Positions 1-10,184 of a DNA stretch of 64,000 nucleotides are shown here, one piece after another. The DNA comes from Acanthosepion esculentum (lineage: Eukaryota > Mollusca > Cephalopoda > Sepiida > Sepiidae), in assembly GCA_964036315.1 (NCBI GenBank), contig OZ038509.1, forward strand, positions 27,760,419 to 27,824,418. The letters run 5' to 3'. Numbering within the stretch: position 1 is the first letter of the stretch; each line of letters starts with the position of its first letter. The translations under genes and the position numbers were made by a program. Under the pieces are notes generated by a model that was not told the origin of the DNA, ran no database searches, and worked only from the letters and a program-made list of their open reading frames with translations.

Positions 1-130
1 TACAATTGGTTTAGAGCGCTTTATTTTTATTTGTTTACTTGGTTCGTAGATTAAACTCAGGAACATATATAACATAATATAGGTCATGGTTTTCAGTTGG
101 ACAATAGGTTTAGGAGATTTGGATGTATGT

Positions 131-970
131 ATTCTTATTTGTCAGAATAGTCCTCAGATGATCCTAGAATGATCTTTTTTTTAGAATAGTCCTCAGTTGA
201 TCCTTGAATGATTTTATTTGTCAGAATAGTCTTCAGATGACCCTAGAATGATCTTATTTGTCAGAATAGTCCTTAGAATACCCAAAAATGATCTTATTTT
301 TTAGAATAGTCCTCAGATGATCCTTGAATGATCTTTTTTTTTAGAATAGTCCTCAGATGATGCTTGAATGATCTTATTTTTTAGAATAGTCCTCAGATGG
401 TCTGTGAATGATCATATTTGTCAGATTAGTCCTTAGATTATTTGTGAATGATCTTATTTGTCAGAATAGTTCTTTGATGACCCTAGAATGATCTTATTTG
501 TCAGAATAGTCCTTAGATTACCCAAGAATGATCTTATTTGTCAGAATAGTCCTCAGATGATCCTTGAATGATCTTATTTGTCAGAATAGTCCTCAGATGA
601 TCCTAGAATGATCTTATTTGTCAGAATAGTCCTCAGTTGACCCAAGAAGGATCTTATTTATCAGAATATTTCTCAGATGTTCCTTGAATGATCTTATTTT
701 TTAGAATAGTCCTCAGATGATCTGTGAATGATCTTATTTCTCAGAATAGTCCTCAGATGATCTGTGAATGATCTTATTTGTCAGAATAGTCTTCAAATGA
801 CTCTAGAATGATCTTATTTGTTAGAATAGTCCTTAGATTACCCAAGAATGATCTTATTTTTCAGAAGAGTCCTCAGATGATCCTAGAATAATCTTATTTG
901 TCAGAATAGTCCTCAGATGACACTAGAATGATCTTATTTGTCAGAATATACCTTAGATGACTCTAGAATG
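131..970. repeat. 40-bp tandem array, about 21 copies
   Basis: A 40-bp unit containing TTATTTGTCAGAATAGTCC, followed by CAGATGATCC and a short AGAATGATC-type end, repeats head to tail about 21 times. Units differ at scattered positions (cctcagatga, ccttagatta and cttcagatga variants), so the array is old or slowly homogenised. Unit length is almost constant. No spacers separate the units, so it is not CRISPR-like. A 62-codon open frame at 938-1126 begins in the last unit and is not convincing as a gene. Confidence 0.95.
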
Positions 971-1129
971 AAATCTAAGGATAAAAAGTTTCTTGGCCTG
1001 ATTAAGAAACAATTTCCAACTGTTGATGTTTGTTCAGATATTGGAAAATGGGTTCGGCTGAGAACATTTCACAGACCCCTTGTATATTATGCTTATTGTG
1101 CCAGGGAGGAATTAGTCAATAAATGAGAT

Positions 1130-1737
1130 GACTTGTACCCACATATTTACTGTTTGCTAGAAGAGTTCCTAGTTTAACCCAGAATGAAATATAGCATACT
1201 GATTGTGTTTGGGAGGTCATATTTTGGAATTGGTCAACAGATTCAGGTGACTGGTATCACTTTATCAGTCTGAATTTTGTCTGGAAAGTATCCAACTATT
1301 TTAACCTTCTTGAAAATTGTTTCAGTGACTTTTGTTATAATTTTGTAGCCTGTTTGAGAAGGCATTATTGTACATTGGTGAGAACTCTCCCTTGAGGCTT
1401 CTCAGACATCATTGATCAAGCTTATATAGTGTGTGACCATTACATTCTTGATTAAGGATTTTGGAAAAAGATCACGTCACTTAGGTCTGTTAGAAAGTAC
1501 AGATTTTGCTGTTTATGTCTTCTGGCTTTTCCCAAAACTATGATTGCCAGTGAAAGGCAAAGTAAATAGATTATTAAGCCTGGATAAGATTGCATTTAAG
1601 GAGAAAATGGCAAAGCAGAAGATGTCAGTTTTGAGACAAACTATTTGGAATAGTAGAACGTATACTCAGTTTGTGGATAATTCTAGAAGTGTATGAAATT
1701 GAAGCTTATTTGAATTTATTGGGGTTATACAGATAAA
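1130..1737. other. Unannotated AT-rich stretch
   Basis: No convincing open reading frame, RNA gene or repeat structure was seen between the 40-bp array and the LINE remnant. Confidence 0.5.
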
Positions 1738-2125
1738 GTAAAAGACTTCAGGCAAAAGAAATGTGGTTCTGCAGAAGGATTCTGAGAATATCATGGAAGG
1801 AATATGTGAGCAAAAACAAAGTTTTAGGGAAGTGGAAACAAAAAGGACATTTATACTTAATATCAGAAACAGATAGTTGAAAATTCTAGTGCTAATAATG
1901 GGGAAAGAGGGCTTAGAAAATTTGACACTCACAGGACATAATGAAGGCAAGAGGAACAGAGGAAAGCAGCAATAACCTATCTGATGAGATTGAGTAAATG
2001 TTTGGTAGGAAAAGGATTAGGAGTGATAACAAAAAGACAGAATTTACTCAGAGCTGCAAAGAACAGGAAATTGTGGTGAACCATGATTGGCCAAGTCCCG
2101 AAGGGACATGGTGCATAGAAGTGGA
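1738..2125 (+). pseudogene. Non-LTR retrotransposon RT C-terminus, copy A
   Basis: Frame fragments on the plus strand read KRLQAKEMWFCRR, LRISWKEYVS, then MGKEGLENLTLTGH and EGKRNRGKQQ. This is the C-terminal region of a LINE-type endonuclease/reverse transcriptase family, a conserved block after the RT domain. Near 2050-2110 the end resembles the last residues of the other copies (a RKLWRAMI-like segment and a GHG-type end). Frameshifts and in-frame stops make it a dead, 5'-truncated copy. Related copies lie at 10410-10800 (minus), 39735-40200 (minus) and 52870-53875 (minus). The LINE clade is not resolved. Confidence 0.75.
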
Positions 2126-2385
2126 AGAACTAAATGTTTATTTATTTTATTTATTCTCTTGTCCAGAAATGAATTAATTAATGTTCCTATTTCTAGTCAT
2201 ATATAAAACCACCATAAACTCTGATGTAATCTTCAAGTGAATTTCAGCAAGAATATTACAAAGTTCAAACAGTTCTCAAGAAAATAAGGAGAATGATTAA
2301 AGATATGTCATGTTGAAAATACAGAATAGAATTCACTTTTGATTAAAATGTAGTACCTGTTCCTTGAAATTCAATAAAGTCAATT

Positions 2386-2755
2386 CACACTCCTTCTTTG
2401 TTTTTTGAATAGGAGTAGATGTTTATCCCTTGTTTCCTGTTTAGGATTTGGTTTCCGGTACCTTTTAAAGTCTACTTAAACTCTATATTTCTAACGTCTC
2501 TGCCTAAACTCTGAATTTTTGTTTACTATTCATTTATGCTTTTACCTCAACAGGAGTAGATAGTTTCACTTATTGTCTGGTTCACACACCTCCCCTAGTT
2601 TTTTGAGCATGAGTAGTTGTTTATCTCTTGTTTCCTGTTTGGGTTTTCAGTTCCTTCTAATGTCTTTTTATTCTCTTTCACTCCCAGTAGCCCTCTTGTA
2701 TCTTAGTGGCATTATTGCTTTGTTTGGGGTGAACTGATTAAAAAAACATGTGCTT
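2386..2755 (+). repeat. Interspersed repeat with LINE-like 3' end
   Basis: Two diverged copies of a motif containing GTAGATGTTTATCCCTTG and TTTCCTGTTTAGG (about 2410 and 2615) are followed by a tail with AGTAGCCCTCTTG and ending in AAAAAAAC. The motif recurs at 31815-31960 and 37985-38250, and the tail resembles 59960-60050. It is probably the 3' end of a non-LTR element; no coding domain is intact here. Confidence 0.55.
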
Positions 2756-2917
2756 TTCATGACTGATTTCCAATTATAAAAATGTCAGTCTTATAAATAA
2801 AATCAAGTCAATCCACATGTAAAAGTATGAGATAATGATATATAAATTGTTATATATCAAGAACAATATTGGGGAAAAATGTATGACAAAGTGGAAAAAG
2901 ATAATATCTAATTCATC

Positions 2918-3019
2918 AGACAAAAGAAATTTTCTGTTTACTTGTAAAACAAATGGCTTAAAGAAATATCAAGTCATTTTGTACATACTTTTTATATTGG
3001 GGGAAATATGTATGACAAA
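2918..3019 (-). repeat. Left arm of outer PLE-type inverted repeat
   Basis: About 100 bp here are the reverse complement of 4441-4543 with some mismatches (shared blocks TTTTCTGTTTACTTGTAA and GGCTTAAAGAAAT, and a GTATGACAAA end). The pair encloses the inner Penelope-like relic at 3190-4385. The right arm is followed inward by a GGACGAAACG motif, and the same layout recurs at 61254-61320, so the pair probably represents the ends of a second PLE family. Confidence 0.7.
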
Positions 3020-3138
3020 ATGTAAAAAGGTTGGCATATTGCATCCTTTATTCCTGCAAACCGTCAGTCATGTGATTTCATGCAAGTATAATCATTGACC
3101 GATTCCAAACCCGATTTCACTCACATAGCTTTATCAGA

Positions 3139-3164
3139 CTAAATTTGTTACCTAACAAATTTAG
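3139..3164. repeat. Perfect 11-bp palindrome
   Basis: CTAAATTTGTT, four bases (acct), then the exact reverse complement AACAAATTTAG. It lies between the outer inverted repeat and the inner PLE tail and probably marks an insertion or fold-back junction. No function is claimed. Confidence 0.8.
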
Positions 3165-3189
3165 TCCAATGTATCTGTCTATATTACTG

Positions 3190-3525
3190 AGATGAGGTAT
3201 TATGTACACTATTTACATTATTTGAACTATTGTCCAAATCTTTGTTGCCATATTTATTACATTTTGGCCATTGTATGCTCTGGCCTTCTTCAGATGGTTG
3301 GAATGTCGAACTGAACCCTTTATTTCGCTCACTGGGGTAGACTGTTCTAGTTCCATGTGCCATGTTTTTAATGGATGTCAGTTATCACTTATCTCCTGTT
3401 AATTCCCCTCTCCAAGTTCTCCACTGCCGTAACTGGGTATTGAAGTCCCACTCTTTGGGACCTGTCACTGGATCTAACCAATGCCTTTATCCACTGTGCC
3501 ATGTGTCCTTGAGGACATCTGTGTA
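3190..3525 (-). mobile_element. tRNA-SINE fused to PLE-like hammerhead tail, copy 1
   Basis: Read on the minus strand from 3525: a tRNA-like head with A box TGGCACAGTGG, a B-box region degenerate in this copy (CTTCAATACC instead of GTTCAATACC), a body, then a tail. The tail begins near 3300 with CTGAAGAAGGCCAGAGC and continues through AATAAATATGGCAAC to a GTAAATAGTGTACATAA end. The tail is the same sequence that forms the inverted terminus of the PLE relic at 4300-4385. The same head-body-tail order recurs at 35535-35830 (minus) and 52385-52735 (plus), so it is unlikely to be a chance nested insertion. Confidence 0.7.
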
Positions 3526-3764
3526 TGAATTTCTGGGTATTATAAACCTAATGTCTTCAGCAACCATTTTTGCCAGTGCTCATATTGCAATTTTTACTTT
3601 TACAATTCATGATTTTACCAGAGCTCATATTGCAATTTTTCTTGTTATTATCACTTTTCTCTGGCACTCCTTATTACTGGTTCCCATATTGTATTCATTT
3701 CTATGCTTGGTCGACTCAGGAGATTTTTGTGGCCTATCATATGTGCTGATCCCTTAAGTGTTGT

Positions 3765-4297
3765 TCAGCTTTTGAATGTTGTCCTGATGTTATATGGACC
3801 GCAGATCATTTGTACTTTCTCTGATAACCCCTTCAAATAAGGCAGGCAGACTGTTTTCTGAGTGTTGTACTCCTCTTGTACCCACCTATCCCAGTTTTTT
3901 GGGTCTGCTGCCATGTACCAAGGGTAGTTGTTACGTTGTAGGCTACTACTTATACTGACCAATCCTTTATCTAATGTCTTTGGGTCACCACTTATGACTT
4001 TTGCTCAGTGTTGTAAGCAGCGGACGATCCCTTTCTTTATGCTGTGTGGATGGTGGGAGTTGAAATTGAGGTACTGTCCAGTAAATGTCGATTTACAGTA
4101 TATGGATGTCTTGAATCCATGCACTGTTCGAGATATTAGAACATCCAAGAATGGGAGTGTGCTGTTACTCTCTTTCTCTATTGTGAACTGTATCGAAGGT
4201 CTTATTGAGTTCACATGGTCCAGTAGAACCTGAACATCTTCCTGGTGTGGTCAGAGTATGAAGGTATCATCTATGTACCTTAACCATAGAGTTGGCT
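3765..4297 (-). pseudogene. Penelope-like element reverse transcriptase remnant
   Basis: The minus strand encodes the last part of a PLE reverse transcriptase. From 4297 downward: LWLRYIDDTFIL, containing the YxDD catalytic box, then an in-frame TGA where the family usually has Trp; next LPFLDVLISR, FTGQYLNFNSHHP and KKGIVRC, followed (with a frame break) by LPYLKGLSEKVQ. These are characteristic PLE blocks downstream of the active site. The 5' part is missing: the fragment joins abruptly at about 4298 to an inverted copy of the element's own tail. A GIY-YIG endonuclease, which many PLEs carry at the C-terminus, is not recognisable between 3525 and 3765. Inactive: truncated, with stop and frameshift. 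Confidence 0.85.
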
Positions 4298-4299
4298 TT

Positions 4300-4385
4300 A
4301 AAGGGTTCAGTTCGACATTCCAACCACCTGAAGAAGGCCGGAGCGTACAACGGCTGAAACGTTGTAATAAATATGGCGACAAAGT
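4300..4385 (+). mobile_element. Inverted PLE terminus with hammerhead-like core
   Basis: The plus strand repeats the tail of the element in opposite orientation (compare minus strand 3330-3190). It contains CTGAAGA (4328), a possible stem II GCCG/CGGC and then GAAAC (4356). This is the layout of a hammerhead ribozyme core, with A instead of T in the CTGATGA box. Hammerhead motifs are known in PLE terminal repeats; whether this variant cleaves is unknown. Confidence 0.7.
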
Positions 4386-4387
4386 TT

Positions 4388-4560
4388 AGTCCAATGTAGT
4401 TTTAAAGGACGAAACGCATCACATGAAAACTTTTTTCTACTTTGTCATACATTTTCCCCCCTCAATATAAAAGTATGTAAAAAAATGACTTGGCATTTCT
4501 TTAAGCCATTTTCTTACAAGTAAACAGAAAATATCTTTTGTCTGATAAATTAGGTATTAT
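4388..4560 (+). repeat. Right arm of outer PLE-type inverted repeat
   Basis: The segment 4441-4543 is the reverse complement of 2918-3019. The inner part has TTTAGTCCAATG, then GGACGAAACGCATCAC, resembling 61254-61290 (TTAGTCCAATGAAG ... GGATGAAACATGTCAC). That similarity ties it to the second PLE family seen at 60835-61320. Confidence 0.65.
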
Positions 4561-5727
4561 TTCGTCTTGTGCATGTTCAAAAGTTAACAGACTTTAATAT
4601 TGAAAAAAAAAACAAAAAACAGGCTAAATACACATTTGAAAAGCTTGTTTTTTCACTGAAAACTTTTGCACTCACCTAATACATTCAGTGTTTTAGATAA
4701 AACAATCCTTCCTACAGCATTACCGCGAACAGACCCCATTGATTGTGTAATGAGTTCAATCTTCACTGGGCACCCCACTGACGCAACATTGTTGTGAACC
4801 TAAGTTTAAGAAATCCCTTTGTAAGTAATGGAATGATAATGGGTGTGAGGTTGAGCAGTTGTATTCTGACTCTAGTTTGAATCTCGGAAGAGTTGATTTG
4901 TCAGGGAAGTGACTTCTTGATAATATTGGCTTGGGAAACTATCTCAGCATGTTGTACCATTGAGATGTGCCTAACAAACCATGCTATGTGTTAACCCAAG
5001 CTTTGTGAGTGAAATGGGGTAGATAAACTGTTTGGAAACTGCCAATGGTTATGCTAGCATAAAGTCACAAGGTCATTGTGACTGAGGGTTTGGGGGAACT
5101 AGCCTTGTTCAACCACTGATCATGCCAGATAGTATACTCTCTCTCTCTCAGCAACTGTAACTAAGATCATTGCAGTATGAAACACAGATTGATTCTGTGG
5201 ATATTGAAGAAGCACTAATGTGACTGAGCAAGTGTCTGTGACAGGGATTGGATAACCACTATAGCTGTTGAGTGTTCTCAGAAATGAGTAACCAGCAAAT
5301 TACTTAAGAGATTGTATCTATGCAATGTCTGTTTCGGTTTTCTCTTCCTTCTTCTGTGTTCTTATCAATTGAAACAATTTCAAAGCAAAAAAAAAAAATG
5401 GTTCTTACATAACGTATGTGATTGAGTTGAACAAATTCTTGTCAGCTTATAATTTTGTGTTGAATTATAAATAAAGATATTTTTTTTTACATTATTTGTT
5501 TCTGCCTCTTGTCTTAAGCTGACAGAATCTTGGAAACAAAGATAGAATTTTAAGTGCAATCAGTTTAAAAACACAAACATTTGGATTAAGTTACATGTGT
5601 TAGGCACAAAGAAAATCTAATGTGTGTGATAGTGCTAAGAAAAAACAGATTATCTCCCTTTTGTGCAGCATTTCAGGGTTGTTCTCAAATACCTGATCCA
5701 TCTCACTATCTTTCTGACTGTCTCATA
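4561..5727. other. No gene recognised
   Basis: No long open frame, RNA gene or repeat was recognised. A CT run near 5140-5150 and A or T homopolymers are the only low-complexity features. Confidence 0.5.
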
Positions 5728-5815
5728 CAGTCATGGCCAAAAGTTCAAAACCACTCTCTGGTGTGGCAATTTGAGAATGAGTTATTAACAGTGAATTTTT
5801 TTCTAGTCAGTCTGT

Positions 5816-5836
5816 ATGTGTGTGTGTGTGTGTGTG
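5816..5836. repeat. (TG)n microsatellite
   Basis: A short uninterrupted TG run just inside the Tc1-like end. Confidence 0.9.
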
Positions 5837-5884
5837 AGCTTATACATACCATGCATATACAGTATGCATACATAAAAATATGGC

Positions 5885-6280
5885 AACCTGGGTAAGATGA
5901 TAAACTACATCCGTGTCCTGGGTAAGATGATAAACTATGTCCAACTGAAAGGCCTCTGATCAGGAGGTTTTGAAGAGCATGCAACCACCTCTTAATTGCT
6001 GGTTTTCCCAGGTCCACACTGACCTGGGGTAGTAGCACCTGTTAGGGTCCCAACTATAGGCAAATAGTTTACCCTCAAACTGGGGTCAAAACACTATGAA
6101 AGTGTAAAAATAGGTTTTAATACCAGCAATACATTTTTGAAGGAAAAAAAAACATTTTTGAGGAAAAAAAATTTACCAGCAATATAGTTTTCGGGAAAAA
6201 TATTATCATCAATAGAAATCTTGTCGGCATTAAATAACCCATTGAGGTTGATATGCCTTAAACTAAACCAAACCAAATCA
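5885..6280 (+). mobile_element. SINE family 2, copy 1
   Basis: It begins with GGTAAGATGATAAACTA (this head piece is duplicated within the copy) and carries GGCCTCTGATCAGGAGG, CCACCTCTTAATTGCTGG and AGTAGCACCTGTTAGGG. It ends in the tail CGGCATTAAATAACCC ... TTGATATGCC and an ACCAAACCAAA tract. Similar copies lie at 13435-13830, 20545-20975 and 54143-54510. A clear RNA polymerase III box was not recognised. Inserted in the Tc1-like element. Confidence 0.8.
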
Positions 6281-6328
6281 TAAAAAATATGTGTGTATGC
6301 GTGTACATGTGTAATTATGTATGTACTG

Positions 6329-6374
<46 letters not shown>
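6329..6374. repeat. (AT)n microsatellite
   Basis: About 46 bp of pure AT dinucleotides. Confidence 0.95.
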
Positions 6375-6377
<3 letters not shown>

Positions 6378-6643
6378 AGTAACACAATATGTTTTATAAA
6401 TATTGTAAAATTCTAAAATTAAATGCTAATACTATTGCATATATGCAGTCTTATGTTCTTAAGGAAAGTTAATGACATCTTAGGCTTCCTTCATGTGAAT
6501 AGAAGTTCACTTTTTGAATAATAAGAATTATATGTCATGGGGAGAGGGGGGGTCATCTGGATTTTAGAGACGCTTAGGTGGGACGTAGACAAAAAAAAAT
6601 GTTGAGAACAATGGTTTTGTAACCTTATTCTTCATGAAGTCTT

Positions 6644-6906
6644 ACAAATTTTCTCTGGGGTTGAGGTTAGGGCTGTTGCCAGGACATTCCAACACAGTGA
6701 TCCTAAGATATTTTTGCATTTTCTTTCTTTTCTTGGCATGGGACACCATTATGCATAAATATGTTGCAATCATGTACATGAATGTGGATCTCTAGTTTAT
6801 CCTGCAACTGTTCCAGATACTTTTGACCATTCTTGTTGTTCCAGAGTCCACAAAATACAAACCACCTGTGAGGAATTGGTTTGGATGCTTGAAAAAAAAT
6901 GAGCAT
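6644..6906 (-). pseudogene. Tc1-like transposase C-terminal fragment
   Basis: The minus strand reads GQKYLEQLQDKLEIHIHVH, then IFMHNGVPCQ and, after a frame break, VLECPGNSPNLNPRENL. Tc1/mariner transposases have FMHDGAPCH-like and GNSPDLNPIENL-like blocks here, each with a catalytic Asp. In this copy both are Asn (HNG and SPNLNP). Together with the frameshift and missing N-terminal part, this makes it inactive. Its orientation and position match the Tc1-type terminus at 5728. Confidence 0.8.
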
Positions 6907-7235
6907 TCATATGAGAGACAGGGAAAAATGATCATTCTTATATGAGAGAACGGAAGATGTAAAAATGGTCATATGGGATAAAGAGAGAAGGAGAGGAAGG
7001 GGAGAAGATAATAAAAATGGTCATTCATATGAGAGAGAGTGAGAGGAAGGTGGGAAAAATCATCATACATGTGAGAGAGAGGGGAAGATGAAAAATGGCC
7101 ATTCTTATATGAGAGAGAAAGGTAAAAATGGTTATTCTTATGAGTGAGAGTGTAAAATGTGGAAAAAATGGTTATTTATATAGAAGAGAGATGAGGGACA
7201 AAAATTGCCATTCGTATGAGTGGAGAAAGGGTGGA
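6895..7235. repeat. Degenerate GAGAGA/ATGGTCATTC minisatellite
   Basis: Imperfect units of about 50-65 bp combine a purine run (gagagagag, ggaaga) with AAAAATGGTCATTCATATGA-like segments, about six times. Short frames across it are repeat artefacts. Confidence 0.75.
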
Positions 7236-7305
7236 GAGTAAGGATTCCATCTTCAACTGATTCAATTTTGGTAACAATTTTTGAATCATGACTGAAGACA
7301 ATTTA

Positions 7306-7580
7306 GAATAGGACATAATTTTGATTTGAAAAATCTGAAAATGTGAAATTTAAAATCGGACATGATTTTGCTTTGAAAAATCTGAAAATGTGAAATTTAA
7401 AATTGGACATGATTTTGCTTTGAAAAATCTGTGAAAATGTGAAATTTAAAATCGGACATGATTTTGCTTTGAAAAATCTGAAAATGTGAAATTTAAAATC
7501 AGACATGATTTTGCTTTGAAAAATCTGAAAATGTGAAATTTAAAATCGGACATGATTTTGCTTTGAAAAATCTGAAAATT
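7306..7580. repeat. 47-bp tandem repeat, about 5.8 copies
   Basis: The unit GGACATGATTTTGCTTTG + AAAAATCTGAAAATG + TGAAATTTAAAATC repeats with very few differences; one unit has an extra TG. The near identity suggests recent expansion. The minus-strand open frame across it simply mirrors the repeat. Confidence 0.95.
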
Positions 7581-7589
7581 AAAATAGTA

Positions 7590-8303
7590 CATCATGTGAA
7601 AGAAAACCAATTAAACTTACTAAAACAATATTTATACATTAAATCATAAAGTGAATATCTTATATTGAAGTGTGATTTCCATTGTTATTAGTACTTTATC
7701 AAATAGAGATTGTATTTAAATTCATTCTAACTTCACCTATTTTATAAAATTGCTTTAGAGGAGCAATGAATCTCTTCTGCCTGCCAACAGTTAACTCTGA
7801 TTTATGTAACTGTTTCTTTATGGACTTTATCAAATATTTGTTTTCAGGGTTTTCACTCAGTCTGATTCTCTGGCAAATCTATTCTCTTTTTGTTGAATGG
7901 TTTCTTTCTTTGTATCTATTCAACTAGCTCGTCCCCACCCGCCAACTCTTTGATGGGCTTTGTCTTTTTTTCCTGCTTCTGTTGTATTGGATGCTTTAAA
8001 TGGAAATGCTGAACAACATTGGCCCATTTAACAGAGGAAAGTAGAAATAGAGAGAGAGAGAGAGAGAAAAACAAACACACCAATATTGAAAGAAAACGAA
8101 TGCCGTTTGAAATGACATGCTCTGATCAGATGTGACATTTAGGAGGCAAAAAAAATGAAGTTGAGATAATACTTTTCTGAAGAACATTACACTAAACATA
8201 GCAAAAGCAATCAGTGTGTGTGTGTATATATTCAGTTACTTTGTACATGTAGTTTTATAATCTTTTGTTGCTATAAAGTATAAATATTTTTGGAAATTAT
8301 TTA
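7590..8303. other. No gene recognised; (GA)n tract
   Basis: AT-rich sequence with a GA run at 8048-8067 and a GTGTGT tract at 8215-8224. No coding or RNA gene was recognised. Confidence 0.5.
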
Positions 8304-9025
8304 TCTATATATGAAATTCTGTGACTTCTGTTAGTCTGTTCATCTGCCACACCTTTTAAAATAGCTATACATTAACCAATCAAAACCAAATTTTAGGAAA
8401 AAGTGCAAACAAGTAAAGGGGTACAAAGTACAGTTGGTTTTGCTAGGGCACACAGCTTAATAAAATAAATTCTCATTAATCTTTTGAGGAAAAATTAAGT
8501 TTTATTATTTAACATACAAAATACTCTTATTTTAAAAATGATTAAAATAACAAATACTTATTTAATAAAACTGAAGTATTGTTTTTTACATATCTTTTTT
8601 TAAAGTTTTTATCTATACAAGAATCCAGTTTCCAGTACACACTGTAAACTATAAACAAATCACAACTCCAAACGCTTCAAAAAGTTGGAATTTAGCTCCA
8701 GAAAGAAATATTTATGCATCGCCAGTTGTATGTTGCATGCTCAAGAGTAAGAAATCCTAAGATTTTATTCTTCACTGTTAAAAAGGAAAAAAAAAATTTC
8801 TTAAAAAAATATTGTTTATCATGATGTCCTATAAAATTAAAGAAATTATTAAACCGCAAAGTAGGGTTTTTCCAAATAAATCAGCTTATTCAAATTTCAT
8901 TGATTGGTTTGCGAAATGAAATGTAGAGTTTGTAAATCTTGACAAAAAATGTTAGTGATAACTTTAACAATATTAAATACTGTGAGTACTTCAACACATG
9001 TCAGCCTGTTGCAAAAAAATTCTAG
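8304..9025 (+). mobile_element. Non-autonomous Helitron-like element, long copy
   Basis: The 5' end is TCTATATATGAAATTCTGT immediately after an A. The 3' end is CTAG immediately before a T, preceded by a short hairpin (CAACA ... TGTTG near 8991-9011) and an A-rich spacer. 5'-TC, 3'-hairpin plus CTAG and insertion between A and T are Helitron hallmarks. The first about 150 bp and the last about 40 bp match the 231-bp copy at 22422-22652; the interior differs. No Rep/helicase coding sequence is present, so mobility would depend on a partner. Confidence 0.85.
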
Positions 9026-9059
9026 TATATATATATATTTCTGTTACATGGTTTTGAAT

Positions 9060-9346
9060 CTGTAGGCTTGGATTGCGTGAGTGGTGTAATAGATAACGGC
9101 TTGGAATTAAAAATCAGAAAGCTGAGTTTGAATTCCAGCCAGGTTTGTTATATTCATCTACATGCAAATACCCTTTGAAAAGGTATGAATCCACCTCTTC
9201 TTCCTCTAGCTATGGGTTAATTAGTAAGACTTGTATCAGTAAACTTTTATTATCTCAAAAAAAAAAAACAAACAATTTTTACAACCTAAAAATATTTTCT
9301 GGCTTTAAATAACCTGCTGTATAAAAGGAATCAGTCAATCAATTAC
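9060..9346 (+). mobile_element. tRNA-derived SINE, family 1
   Basis: Head with A-box-like GAGTGGTGTAATAGATAA and B-box-like GAGTTTGAATTCCAG, then the body (GGGTTAATTAGTAAGACTTG) and the tail GGCTTTAAATAACCTG. The first bases (CTGTAGGCTTGGAT) match the 3' end of the 5S-like module seen in copies at 27414, 37325 and 53393, so this is probably a 5'-truncated member of that 5S-tRNA family. Confidence 0.8.
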
Positions 9347-10184
9347 ATATTACTTAGTGATTATTACATATTATATCAAGTATTATGTATTACCTGCAGA
9401 TTTTTACATATATATTCTTTGACTCTTTCGTTGTATATACTTAATGATATTGACTTGTGAGTCTATACACTTTAGTTAATTGGTCACAAATAAATTGATC
9501 TTAAAAAAACTTGTTAGCTATTGTGATATGAGTGACTCTTTTGTTGTATGTAATTAATAATATTGACTTGTGAGTTTATATATAAATAAAGAAAATTTAA
9601 ATTTTCATTACAAACTGAAAGATAAATTTTTATCCTGTTCTTCTTGGAGGCTTTATTTGTATGGCATATTTTCAGACAATTTTGAAGACAGTTTCTTTAA
9701 AAGGTGGCCATTATTTATTTCTTAGCTCTACATGCGAGTTTGTGTCATTTATTTTCAGTCTTGGTTGATTGGTCTTTATTTCACTCTTGTTGCATCATCA
9801 TCATTTCCTGATTCTAATGAGACGGCTTTTCTAATTTATTTCTCAAAAAAAAAAAGAAGACATCATCAATTTCTATTATCGCACTCTCAGAATAGCTTTT
9901 ATCTTTCAATCTGTCATTCTAAGCCAAACAGATCTTTAGATGAAATACCTGGCATCTTTGTGACTAGACAAATACATTCTGACAATACTTTGAAATTGTA
10001 TATGTATATTAGAAAACCTGATTTGCCCTCTGTATATGTTGACCTTCAATTCTTGTCAAAAAGACAAATATGAATTCCTGTTATAAAATTTTTTCAGATC
10101 ATTGATGTTTGATCAAGAAATTGATTTATGATCTTCCTCGTGTTTCAGTTGAGCCTTGATTTCTGGACAAGAAATTTTTCATTT
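9347..10184. other. Short duplicated segment; no gene
   Basis: A motif (TTGACTTGTGAGT with flanking TTGTTGTATG-like sequence) appears at about 9430-9465 and again at 9540-9575. A 113-codon open frame at 9732-10073 resembles no protein family known to me, and composition gives no coding support. Confidence 0.4.

Larger units (their letters stand above)
5728..6906 (-). mobile_element. Tc1-like DNA transposon remnant, SINE-interrupted
   Basis: The left end, immediately after a TA dinucleotide at 5726-5727, begins CAGTCATGGCCAAAAGTT, a typical Tc1-type terminal sequence, with TTTGAGAATGAG further in. A transposase C-terminal fragment follows at 6644-6906 on the minus strand, in the expected orientation. 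A SINE (5885-6280) and an AT microsatellite have entered between them. The opposite terminus was not found, so the element is truncated. Confidence 0.7.

Noticed and set aside
131..970. Possible CRISPR array
   Set aside because: Units are contiguous without unique spacers, and the DNA is eukaryotic.
938..1126. 62-codon frame after the 40-bp array
   Set aside because: Begins inside the repeat, no family recognised, no splice or promoter support; an exon cannot be excluded.
3362..3757. 131-codon plus-strand frame
   Set aside because: It runs antisense through the SINE/PLE copy and has no protein family.
7303..7506. 67-codon minus-strand frame
   Set aside because: Pure translation of the 47-bp tandem repeat.
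9732..10073. 113-codon plus-strand frame
   Set aside because: No recognisable domain, AT-driven composition, no start or splice context.
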